Shown: positions 5,370 to 12,607 of the stretch, piece after piece
Numbering within the stretch: the stretch's first letter is position 1
Layout: every line of letters starts with the position of its first letter
Assembly: GCA_030526455.1 (NCBI GenBank)
Contig: JAUNCU010000032.1
Location: forward strand, 1-13,580
Reading direction: 5' to 3'
Length of the DNA stretch: 13,580 bases
Origin: Bacteroidales bacterium
Lineage (GTDB): Bacteria > Bacteroidota > Bacteroidia > Bacteroidales > Muribaculaceae
Made by a program: the position numbers and the translations under genes
The notes under the pieces: generated by a model
The model's database searches: none
Told to the model about the DNA's origin: nothing
What the model saw: the letters and a program-made list of their open reading frames with translations, nothing else

Positions 5370-7370
5370 ATGATTCAAGAATATAATAAGTCGAATTACC
5401 TAAAACTCCTCTCGCGCAATTTCCCTAATGTGGCTACTGCCAGCACGGAAATTATCAATCTTGAAGCCATCCTCAACCTGCCCAAGGGCACCGAGCACTT
5501 CCTCGCCGACCTCCATGGCGAATACGAAGCCTTCCAGCACGTGCTGCGAAACGCATCGGGCACCATCAAGCGCAAGGTGAAGGAAATCTTCAACGAAACG
5601 CTGAGCAACCGTGAGCAGAAGGAAATATGCACACTCATCTACTATCCTGAGAAGAAACTCCAACTCGTGAAAAACGAGTTGACACAGGAATCGGAACTGG
5701 AGGACTGGTATTTCATCACCATCAACAGGCTGGTGAAGGTGTGCCGCAACGTGTCGTCGAAATACACACGCTCGAAGGTGCACAAGGCGCTGCCCAAGGA
5801 TTTCTCTTATATCATCCAGGAGTTGCTCCACGAAAATTCCACCGTGCTCAATAAGCAAGCCTATGTGGACGTGATCGTGAAAACCATCATCTCCACCGAG
5901 CAAGCCGACGACTTTATCGTGGCGATGGGTAACCTCATTCAGCAACTCACCATCGACGTGCTCCACATTCTGGGCGACGTGTTCGACCGCGGTCCACACC
6001 CTCATAAGATTATGGACATTCTGTGTGAATACCATAACTTCGACGTGCAGTGGGGCAACCACGACATCCTGTGGATGGGCGCGGCCGCCGGCAACGACTG
6101 CTGCATCGCCAATGTGGTGCGAGGCCAACTCCGCTACGGCAACCACAGCGTGCTGGAAGACGGCTACGGCATCAACATGCTGCCGCTGGCCACATTCGCC
6201 CTCGACGTGTACGGCGACGATGAGTGCGCTCAGTTCATGCCCAAGGTGAAAGCCACTTCCGAAGCCAGTCGCCGCCATCACATGCTCATCGCTAAGATGC
6301 ACAAGGCCATCAGCATCATCCAGTTCAAACTCGAGGCTGCCACCATCATGCGCCGCGAGGAGTTTGAGATGGCCGACCGCCTGCTGCTCGACAAGATCGA
6401 CCAGGAGAAAGGCACCATCACCATCGACGGAAAAGAATATGCCCTCACCGACACCAATTTCCCCACCGTGGATCCCGCGAATCCTTATACCCTCACCGAG
6501 GAGGAAGCACGCGTGGTGAAGAAATTGCACAAGTCGTTCGTGAGCAGCGAGAAACTGAAAAAGCACATGAAGTGCCTCTTCACCAATGGCTGCGTCTACA
6601 CCGTGACCAATGGCAACCTGCTCTATCACGCATCGATGCCACTCAATGCCGACGGCACACTGAAGGACATCGACATTCAAGGCGAGAAATACCACGGCCG
6701 TGCACTGCTCAACAAGGTGGGCGCACTCATTCGCGCTGCCTACTTCGGCGACGAAGACGAGCAGAAATATAAATTCGCGCTCGACTACATCTGGTATCTG
6801 TGGTGCGGAAAGAATTCGCCTGTGTTCGACAAAGATAAGATGGCAACCTTCGAGCGCTACTTCATAGCCGACAAAGCCACCCACAAGGAAGTGAAAGGCT
6901 ACTACTATGTGCTCCGCGACAAGGAGGAAGTGTGCGACATGATTCTCGACGAATTTGGCATCAAGGGCAGTTTCCGCCACATCATCAACGGTCACGTGCC
7001 CGTGCTCACCATCGAAGGCGAAACACCCGTGAAGGCGGGCGGCAAACTCATGGTGATAGACGGCGGTTTCTCGAAGGCCTACCAACCCAAGACCGGTATC
7101 GCGGGCTACACGCTCGTGTACCACAGCCGCGGCTTCCAACTCGTGCAGCACGAGCCCTTCACCTCCATCACCAAGGCCGTGGAAGAAGGACAAGACATCA
7201 AGTCGACCGTGCAACTCGTGGAGATGGCCAACCACCGCATCATGGTGAAAGACACCGACAAAGGCATCGAACTCCAGTCGCAAGTGAGCAACCTCAAAGA
7301 ACTGCTCCTAGCCTACCGCAACGGCGACATCAAAGAACGCGACTGGCACCCCATCACAAATAAGAGTTAA
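5370..7370 (+). CDS. fbp: Fructose-1,6-bisphosphatase, class III
   Basis: This enzyme hydrolyses fructose 1,6-bisphosphate to fructose 6-phosphate in gluconeogenesis. Class III enzymes (B. subtilis type) belong to the metallophosphoesterase superfamily, use Mn2+ and differ from the E. coli class I enzyme. The 666-residue length matches the class. The metal-binding motifs are in order: FLADLHGEYEAF with Asp47 and His49, HILGDVFDRG ending at 208, WGNHDILWMG at 228-237, and INGHVPV with His542 towards the C-terminus. The long insert between the second and third groups of motifs is normal for this class. The ATG at 5370 lies 9 nt after the luxS stop and the coding sequence ends 22 nt before a strong hairpin. 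It is the last gene of the mtnN-luxS-fbp transcript. The metabolic link to methyl recycling is not obvious, so the pairing may only reflect shared housekeeping expression. Confidence 0.96.
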   Translation: MIQEYNKSNYLKLLSRNFPNVATASTEIINLEAILNLPKGTEHFLADLHGEYEAFQHVLRNASGTIKRKVKEIFNETLSNREQKEICTLIYYPEKKLQLVKNELTQESELEDWYFITINRLVKVCRNVSSKYTRSKVHKALPKDFSYIIQELLHENSTVLNKQAYVDVIVKTIISTEQADDFIVAMGNLIQQLTIDVLHILGDVFDRGPHPHKIMDILCEYHNFDVQWGNHDILWMGAAAGNDCCIANVVRGQLRYGNHSVLEDGYGINMLPLATFALDVYGDDECAQFMPKVKATSEASRRHHMLIAKMHKAISIIQFKLEAATIMRREEFEMADRLLLDKIDQEKGTITIDGKEYALTDTNFPTVDPANPYTLTEEEARVVKKLHKSFVSSEKLKKHMKCLFTNGCVYTVTNGNLLYHASMPLNADGTLKDIDIQGEKYHGRALLNKVGALIRAAYFGDEDEQKYKFALDYIWYLWCGKNSPVFDKDKMATFERYFIADKATHKEVKGYYYVLRDKEEVCDMILDEFGIKGSFRHIINGHVPVLTIEGETPVKAGGKLMVIDGGFSKAYQPKTGIAGYTLVYHSRGFQLVQHEPFTSITKAVEEGQDIKSTVQLVEMANHRIMVKDTDKGIELQSQVSNLKELLLAYRNGDIKERDWHPITNKS

Positions 7371-7392
7371 TCATTTCTGGGGAAAGTATAAA

Positions 7393-7434
7393 AACCAAAA
7401 GACGGGTGGAGAAATTTCCATCCGTCTTTTGGTT
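7393..7434. terminator. Bidirectional terminator between convergent fbp and GT26 genes
   Basis: Arms at 7393-7410 and 7417-7434 form an 18-bp stem with one G-U pair and a 6-nt loop. On the minus strand the stem is followed directly by a T run (TTTATACTTT after GGTT), a good intrinsic terminator for the gene ending at 7438. On the plus strand it is followed by ATATTATTTATTT, a weaker but plausible T-rich tail for fbp, whose stop is 22 nt upstream. Confidence 0.88.
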
Positions 7435-7437
7435 ATA

Positions 7438-8160
7438 TTATTTATTTCGTTTGCTTTCTCTTTTGAATTTGCCGGTGTAGAGCCACATGGCGTATTTCAT
7501 GTAGTGGAGTTGGCGGCCTATGCGTTTGGGTTGCACCAGCACGCGGTAGAAGAACTCGAGGTTGTGGTTGAGCCACCATTTTGGGGCGCGCTTCACGTGG
7601 CCGGTGTAGACGTCGAAACTGCCGCCGAGGCCTTGGTAAACGGCTGGGTGGAGTTGCTGCATCTTGCCCATGAGCAATTCCTGCTTGGGCGAACCCATCG
7701 CCACGAACACGAAGTCGGGCTTCTTCTGGGCGATATCGTCGATCAACTGCTGCTCTTCCTCCTTCGACTTGAGGTAGCCGTTGCGATAGCCCTTGATGTT
7801 GATATCGGGGAATTCCTCCTTGAGTTTGGCCACAGTTTCGTCGATGATGTTCTGCTTGCCGCCCACGAGGTAGAACGATTTGGTGCTGTGATATTTCTTT
7901 ATCAAGTGGAGCCAGAGTTCACAACCCGCGATTTTCACCACGTCTTTGTTGCCCAACTGGCGGAGTGCTTTCACAGCGCCCACACCGTCGCAGTAGCCCA
8001 CATTGGCATTGATGATGCCTCGCGTCATATCAGTCGCCATCACCACCTTTTCGGCGTTGACAGCCACCAAGATACAACTTTTGTCTTCAATAAAGTCCAT
8101 CAAGTGATCAACCGAATTGAAGGGATAAACAAGTACACCATTAAGAGATACTCTCTTCAT
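7438..8160 (-). CDS. WecG/TagA/CpsF family glycosyltransferase (GT26)
   Basis: Members of this family transfer a sugar (ManNAc, ManNAcA or glucose, depending on the member) from a nucleotide donor to a lipid-linked GlcNAc or similar acceptor, usually as an early step in wall or surface polysaccharide assembly at the inner face of the membrane. The 240-residue protein shows the family's marks. These are VNAEKVVMA at 34-42, GYCDGVG at 55-61 with the conserved Asp58 (the proposed catalytic base position in TagA), FVAMGSPKQE at 152-161, and GLGGSFDVYTGHVKRAP at 177-193. The C-terminus is rich in basic and aromatic residues (from about 200 on), the part thought to hold TagA-type enzymes on the membrane. 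It reads in the same direction as the polysaccharide genes but is separated from them by 147 nt with its own predicted promoter. The exact sugar cannot be told from sequence. Confidence 0.93.
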   Translation of the reverse strand: MKRVSLNGVLVYPFNSVDHLMDFIEDKSCILVAVNAEKVVMATDMTRGIINANVGYCDGVGAVKALRQLGNKDVVKIAGCELWLHLIKKYHSTKSFYLVGGKQNIIDETVAKLKEEFPDINIKGYRNGYLKSKEEEQQLIDDIAQKKPDFVFVAMGSPKQELLMGKMQQLHPAVYQGLGGSFDVYTGHVKRAPKWWLNHNLEFFYRVLVQPKRIGRQLHYMKYAMWLYTGKFKRESKRNK

Positions 8161-8210
8161 TTTTAGGGTTTTATATACAAAATAAAATACTGTAATTATT
8201 GCTACATCGT

Positions 8211-8226
8211 GTCGCTATAGTCGCTA
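8211..8226. repeat. Short direct repeat in the GT26 leader
   Basis: GTCGCTA occurs at 8211-8217 and again at 8220-8226, a 9-nt period. It falls within the predicted untranslated leader of the GT26 gene. It is too short to assign a role; chance is possible. Confidence 0.3.
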
Positions 8227-8246
8227 CAGGAGACACAAATTTTCTG

Positions 8247-8278
8247 CAAAATTACAAAAAAAGGCTCTAATACACAAT
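8247..8278 (-). promoter_or_regulatory. Predicted promoter for the GT26 gene
   Basis: On the minus strand TAATTTTG (8247-8254) matches the Bacteroidetes -7 element TAnnTTTG exactly. With a 20-nt spacer, ATTG at 8275-8278 matches three of four bases of the -33 TTTG. The predicted start is near 8240, giving an untranslated leader of about 80 nt before the ATG at 8160. The same octamer appears ahead of mtnN. Confidence 0.6.
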
Positions 8279-8307
8279 TTAGGTGTCGTTTTTTGAATCT
8301 TATGCGA

Positions 8308-8832
8308 TTATTTTCGCAATTTTATAAGTTTTCCCGGGTTGCCGCCCACGATGGCGTATTCGGGAAAATCCTTGGTGAGCACGGTGCCCGCTGCGATGAT
8401 GGAGCCTGAGCAGATGGTGCGGCCAGGGGTCATGATCACATCGCGACCAATCCACACATCGTTGCCTATGACGGTGCGCTTACGCACGCTGCCCTGCAGG
8501 CGCATGGGGATGGTGGTGTCGGCGTAGGCATGGTTGCGTGCCAAGATGTAGCAATTTTCAGCCATCATCACGTCGTGGCCTATCTGGGTGTCGTTAGGCA
8601 CGTGGCAGTTTGCGCCCAGGCCAGAGTTGTCGCCTATGGTGATGTGGAAACCGCTGCCGAAGTGGGCGCGGCGCTCGATGTTCACATTGCGGCCACACTG
8701 CTTGAAAATGATGCGGCACAGCGCGCCACGAATGGCCTTGGCGATGGGTCCCACCACGGGTGTGTAACTATGGGGCAGAAACTGCGCGAAGCCATAATAT
8801 ATAATGAGTGCGAGATATCGGAAAAGTTTCAT
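8308..8832 (-). CDS. Hexapeptide-repeat acyltransferase (WbbJ/serine acetyltransferase-like)
   Basis: This is probably an O-acetyltransferase that decorates a sugar of the surface polysaccharide with an acetyl group from acetyl-CoA. From about residue 47 the 174-residue protein shows left-handed beta-helix hexapeptide repeats of the [LIV]-G-x-x-x-x type: VNIERRAHFGSG, ITIGDNSGLGANC, TQIGHDVMMAENC, TVIGNDVWIGRDV and then SIIAAGTVLTKD. It ends with VGGNPGKLIKLR, typical of the maltose/galactoside/NodL-like group. His101 in ARNHAYADTTIPM is at the usual catalytic His position. The N-terminal 45 residues include a hydrophobic stretch (about 5-20) that may attach it to the membrane. It follows the GT4 gene by 18 nt and is therefore part of the polysaccharide operon. 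Substrate unknown. Confidence 0.9.
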   Translation of the reverse strand: MKLFRYLALIIYYGFAQFLPHSYTPVVGPIAKAIRGALCRIIFKQCGRNVNIERRAHFGSGFHITIGDNSGLGANCHVPNDTQIGHDVMMAENCYILARNHAYADTTIPMRLQGSVRKRTVIGNDVWIGRDVIMTPGRTICSGSIIAAGTVLTKDFPEYAIVGGNPGKLIKLRK

Positions 8833-8850
8833 CGGGAGAAAAACAGGGAA

Positions 8851-9906
8851 TTACATTTGATATAAATCGGTGAGTTGGCGTGCCACACTCTCGGGATAGT
8901 AGGCAGTGATTTTCTTCAGCGACACATCGCCGAAGGCGTTGCGCATTTGCTCGGAGGTGATGAGTGCACGGGAAGCCGCCCACAGTGCGTCGAGGTCGCC
9001 GGGGGTGTTGGTGAAGCCGTTGCGCTCGTGGTCGATGAGCGAAGGGATGCCGCCCACGTGGGTAGTGACCACAGGCATGCCATACGACATCGCCTCGAGA
9101 ATGCAGATGGGTACACCCTCGATGTAGGATGGCAGGAAGAGGATGTGGCAGTTGTTCATCAACTCAATTTTGCGCTGCTCCCCTACCCAGCCTTCAAACT
9201 TCACGATGGCGTCGAGATTCTCCTCCTTGATAAGCGCAAGCAAGCGGTCGACCTGCTCGTTGCCGCCAATGTGGAGCACAAACTTTCCGGCGAGTTCCTC
9301 CTTATGCGCCTTAATCACTTCCATGAGGTCGAAGATTCCCTTCTGGTCCTTGATGGCGCCGAGGAAGAGACCATGCACGCAGCCATCGGTGAAAAGATTT
9401 GAATCCACTTTCTTTGGCTGTGGAATGATATTATTGATGATTACCACATTGTCGAGACCGATTTCCTCCTCAAAGCGCTGCTTCCACACGCTGGAGAGCG
9501 CCACCACCTTATGACATTTTTTCAGTGCCGAGGCAATATATTCGGGCGCAGTGGCATAATAGTCCATAAACGAGCCCGCATGGATGTGCATAATCACCTT
9601 CTTGCGAAAGAGGAAGCCAAGGCGCGCAAAGAGCACCGAGCGACGGAACGAAACCTTCGAGGCGGTGTGGATGTGGAGTGTGTCGATGCGGTTGAAAAGC
9701 AGCAGCACGAAGGTGTAGAAATACGACCACGCCGCGCACAGCAATTTGGTGAACTTGCTGCCAGGGCAGGAATTGGCGACAAACTTGAAATCCTCAAACA
9801 CGAAATCGTGATAGTAGCCCATCACCTGCGCGATGCCGCCCGCCACGGGTCGGAAACTGGGACCAATGTTGAGCACACGGCGCGAAATATCTTTAGAAAC
9901 TTTCAT
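8851..9906 (-). CDS. Glycosyltransferase family 4 (group 1)
   Basis: This is a cytoplasmic GT-B fold enzyme that adds one sugar from a nucleotide donor, with retention of configuration, to the growing lipid-linked repeat unit. The 351 residues show an N-terminal domain beginning VLNIGPSFRPVAGGIAQV, with the glycine-rich acceptor loop near 22-25. HIHTAS and MHIHAGSF come in the middle, and GLFLGAIKDQKG near 179-190 opens the donor domain. The C-terminal signature EGVPICILEAMSYGMPVV has the E-x7-E pair at Glu263 and Glu271, followed by THVGGIPSLI. Its ATG overlaps the wzx stop by one base (TAATG), so translation is probably coupled to the flippase gene. The sugar and linkage cannot be told from sequence. 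Confidence 0.93.
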   Translation of the reverse strand: MKVSKDISRRVLNIGPSFRPVAGGIAQVMGYYHDFVFEDFKFVANSCPGSKFTKLLCAAWSYFYTFVLLLFNRIDTLHIHTASKVSFRRSVLFARLGFLFRKKVIMHIHAGSFMDYYATAPEYIASALKKCHKVVALSSVWKQRFEEEIGLDNVVIINNIIPQPKKVDSNLFTDGCVHGLFLGAIKDQKGIFDLMEVIKAHKEELAGKFVLHIGGNEQVDRLLALIKEENLDAIVKFEGWVGEQRKIELMNNCHILFLPSYIEGVPICILEAMSYGMPVVTTHVGGIPSLIDHERNGFTNTPGDLDALWAASRALITSEQMRNAFGDVSLKKITAYYPESVARQLTDLYQM

Positions 9907-11336
9907 TACTTACCCAATTTTTGTTTAACCTTTTGAAAAATCTGGCCCGTCAACTCCCTCGGCATCACCGCCAGCACAGCCACTAGCAGCACCAGCATGC
10001 TCAGCACATCCACCATCACGCCCTCGTCGAGCGCAAAGAGGAAATAGCCCGCCACGAGAATGGCAGGAAGCGCAAAGGTGCGGCCATAGATGGATATCTT
10101 GAAATAGCGACGCGTGTCGATGAAGCGATACACGCATAGGAACACGAAGGTGCAGAAATTAGAGAGAATCACACCTTTCACACCCAGGCTAGGCGTGATC
10201 AGGAAATTGACCGTTACATTCACTATCGCGGCAAAGAAGAGCGCCGGAATGGCACGCTTGGTGTCTTTGCCACACTGGTAGCCGAGTTCGAAATACGACG
10301 AAGAGATGGACATGAGAATGGTGATGATGCCCATGGCGTAGAGGTATTTGATGCCCGGCTGATAGTTGGGCGCCACGAGCCACCCATAGTTCATCTTCAG
10401 CACGAAGGAGAAAATCACCAGCAGGAACACCCACGCGAAGAGATAGTAATTGAACACCTTCGAGAAGAACTTATTGCGGTCGGGCGTGTGATACTGGGTG
10501 ATAGCGGTTTCCTGCCATGCTTGGTAGAAGATGAGCGCCAGCGTTTGGAGTATCATGGTGAAGCGGATGGTGACGGCGTAGATGCCATTCACCTCCACCG
10601 ACACGAAATAGCCGATGAAAAAGCGGTCGGAGATGGTGGTGAGCAGCCAGCACATGTTGGTGGGAATGAGCGGCAGCGAGTAGCGCATGATTTCTTTGCC
10701 AATGGCCCTGACGTCGATGCTTCGGAAGAAATAGCGACGCAGGATTTTCACCTTCAGTTCGAGCACCGTCACCGCAGTGAGGCGCGAGAGGATATTTGCC
10801 AGGAAGATGCCTTCCACCCCCATGCGGAAAACCACAATGAAGAGGAAACTGAGCGAACCGATGAGGAATGCGTTGAGCAAATTACACGCCACGTATATCT
10901 CATTGTGCTTCAAGCCGCGGGTCACCTGCCCCACCACCTCGTGGAGCGTCATCGCCACCAGCAACGCCAGCGAGTGGTAGAGGTAATTCACCTGCACCAG
11001 CATCGACATGAGTATCGCCACGGCCGCTATCACCACAATATTGGAAAACAGCGCCTTGTAGACGAACGACACGATGCGCCGGCGGCTTTCGTCGGCATCG
11101 GTTTCGATAAGGAAGCGGAATGAGGCATCGCGCAACTGCAGCGTAGAGAGCGGCAAGAGGAACATGCATATTTGCAGACACATGTCGTAGTAGCCGTATT
11201 CAGCAGTGTCGTCGAGGAAATAAGTGTAGAGCGGCACCATCAGGAAGGTGATGATGCGGGTGCCAAAAATTCCGATGGAATAGATACCGAAATCCTTAGC
11301 AAACTTCTTGCCTCTATTTGTGGAATCAGTGCTCAT
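9906..11336 (-). CDS. wzx: Polysaccharide repeat-unit flippase (Wzx, MOP superfamily)
   Basis: This is an inner-membrane transporter that flips the undecaprenyl-linked repeat unit to the periplasmic side for polymerisation. The 476-residue protein is hydrophobic throughout, with about 12-14 membrane segments, in line with RfbX/Wzx proteins. The N-terminus (KKFAKDFGIYSIGIFGTRIITFLMVPLYT) is typical of the family, as is the following LQLRDASFRFLIETD stretch. Loops are short and positively charged, with no soluble domain. It lies between the Wzy-like polymerase (21-nt gap) and the GT4 gene (1-nt overlap), the expected company for a Wzx/Wzy pathway. The ATG at 11336 gives a short hydrophilic N-terminal tail of about 12 residues, normal for this family. 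Confidence in the flippase class is high; the repeat unit it carries is unknown. Confidence 0.92.
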   Translation of the reverse strand: MSTDSTNRGKKFAKDFGIYSIGIFGTRIITFLMVPLYTYFLDDTAEYGYYDMCLQICMFLLPLSTLQLRDASFRFLIETDADESRRRIVSFVYKALFSNIVVIAAVAILMSMLVQVNYLYHSLALLVAMTLHEVVGQVTRGLKHNEIYVACNLLNAFLIGSLSFLFIVVFRMGVEGIFLANILSRLTAVTVLELKVKILRRYFFRSIDVRAIGKEIMRYSLPLIPTNMCWLLTTISDRFFIGYFVSVEVNGIYAVTIRFTMILQTLALIFYQAWQETAITQYHTPDRNKFFSKVFNYYLFAWVFLLVIFSFVLKMNYGWLVAPNYQPGIKYLYAMGIITILMSISSSYFELGYQCGKDTKRAIPALFFAAIVNVTVNFLITPSLGVKGVILSNFCTFVFLCVYRFIDTRRYFKISIYGRTFALPAILVAGYFLFALDEGVMVDVLSMLVLLVAVLAVMPRELTGQIFQKVKQKLGK

Positions 11337-11357
11337 AATGCGATAGAGATAACGCGG

Positions 11358-12596
11358 CTACTTATAGCCTCGGTTATGAATTTCGTGGAGCGGAACGTCG
11401 GAGAAATAATTGCCCAGCCAAAGGTTGATGTCGCTGATGATGGCACGCTGCTGCACCAGCACGATGGCAATGGAGAGCGCAACAATCACCATGAGCACTA
11501 TCTTGAGCGAGGTGTGCTTGAACACCCACTGGTTCACCGGATTGGCGAGCAGCAGGAAGAGGTAACTATACGCCACCAGGGTGGCAAACTTCGTGAAGCG
11601 CTCGTAGAACAAATAGTCGGAGTAACCGAAGTTGGCGATGGCAATCATCATGAGCACCAGGGCAAACATCTGCGGATACTGGCGATTGAACAACTTGTTG
11701 CGCGTGCGGATGATGTAGTACATCAAGAAGCAGAAAAACAGCATCAGCGGAATGCGCAGGTCGTAGACGATGTTACCCTGCTCGAGTTTCTGCTGGGTCA
11801 CTTTCGCAATCGCCTCTTGATAGAAGTCTTTCTGATAATTGTGCTTGTAGAACATCTTCACGAAGCCCAGTTGCGACATCATCCTGTCGAAGGCAAACGA
11901 CACGAAGCGGAACACGAAACTCACGGCGAAGATGAAATATAGCATCAAGCGCTTATTGCGCAAGAAATGCGCCATAAATGCACCCACCACCAGCGTGGCA
12001 AGAGCGATGTGGAACAGCATGCAGCATGCCGTGAGGAAGAGGAACTTGTTCTTGCCAGTGACCACGTGCTTACAATAGAATATCATAAACACAAAGCAAC
12101 CCGCCCAGAAACGCATACCGAAATACCAGTAGAATTCCACCGTCACCGTCATCGCCAGCAGCACCAGCACCTGGCAGAGGTCTATCTTATGAATAAAGAT
12201 GTGACGGAACTGCCGCAGATAGTAGATGAATATGGTGGTGTAAGCCGCACAGGCAAAGCCCGAGAACACGCGCTGCGATGCCTTGAAGAGCGACATGATG
12301 TATTTGAATGTGATGTGATAGGGTTCTTGGCCCAGATAGAGCGTCTCGAGGTCGGAATACATGCCCGCGAACGACCGGTTCATGATGTCGAGGTAGTTCT
12401 GGTAGTGCATCATCAGGTCGAGGTTGGCGCCCAGTTGGTAGCCGAAGAAAAAGGCATAAGCCACGAAAAAGAAGTGAGAAACCGTCTTCTTGTAATGAAA
12501 TAAGGCAATAATAAGGCACACCAAGGGCGATATGGCATAAAGCACTGCCATAAACACGAAATAGGTACCATTATCGGATACGCGCAAATATTTCAT
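11358..12596 (-). CDS. wzy: EpsG/Wzy-like polysaccharide polymerase
   Basis: This is an integral inner-membrane protein that probably joins flipped repeat units into the polymer. It has about 10-11 membrane segments and no soluble domain. Features of the EpsG group are visible: a first long hydrophobic helix (from about residue 14) and a small external loop with MMHYQNYLDIMN. There is also a re-entrant-like stretch, EFYWYFGMRFWAGCFVFM, containing the conserved Arg-x-x-Ala pattern seen in EpsG and Wzy proteins, and a second Tyr/Arg-rich loop near SDYLFYERFTKFATL. Sequence conservation in Wzy proteins is always poor, so the call rests on topology, these motifs and position between GT2 and wzx. 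I set the start at the ATG at 12596 (412 residues); a TTG six bases upstream would add only two residues. The gap to the GT2 stop is 11 nt. Confidence 0.82.
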   Translation of the reverse strand: MKYLRVSDNGTYFVFMAVLYAISPLVCLIIALFHYKKTVSHFFFVAYAFFFGYQLGANLDLMMHYQNYLDIMNRSFAGMYSDLETLYLGQEPYHITFKYIMSLFKASQRVFSGFACAAYTTIFIYYLRQFRHIFIHKIDLCQVLVLLAMTVTVEFYWYFGMRFWAGCFVFMIFYCKHVVTGKNKFLFLTACCMLFHIALATLVVGAFMAHFLRNKRLMLYFIFAVSFVFRFVSFAFDRMMSQLGFVKMFYKHNYQKDFYQEAIAKVTQQKLEQGNIVYDLRIPLMLFFCFLMYYIIRTRNKLFNRQYPQMFALVLMMIAIANFGYSDYLFYERFTKFATLVAYSYLFLLLANPVNQWVFKHTSLKIVLMVIVALSIAIVLVQQRAIISDINLWLGNYFSDVPLHEIHNRGYK

Positions 12597-12607
12597 AATC
12601 AATCAGT

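Noticed and set aside
5400..7283. Very long minus-strand open frame (627 codons) opposite fbp
   Set aside because: It mirrors fbp codon by codon and is full of His, Val and Glu with no recognisable motif. The sense strand encodes a complete class III fructose-bisphosphatase.
8303..8318. Small hairpin TGCGA/TCGCA at the end of the acyltransferase gene as a terminator
   Set aside because: The stem is only 5 bp, includes the stop codon region and has no T run after it on the minus strand.
10488..11942. Plus-strand open frames opposite wzx and the Wzy-like gene
   Set aside because: The translations are His/Glu/Val-rich antisense shadows of membrane-protein genes, and no plus-strand promoter or leader is apparent.
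12597..12602. TTG start for the Wzy-like gene at 12602
   Set aside because: An ATG two codons later is the better start, and the difference is only two residues.
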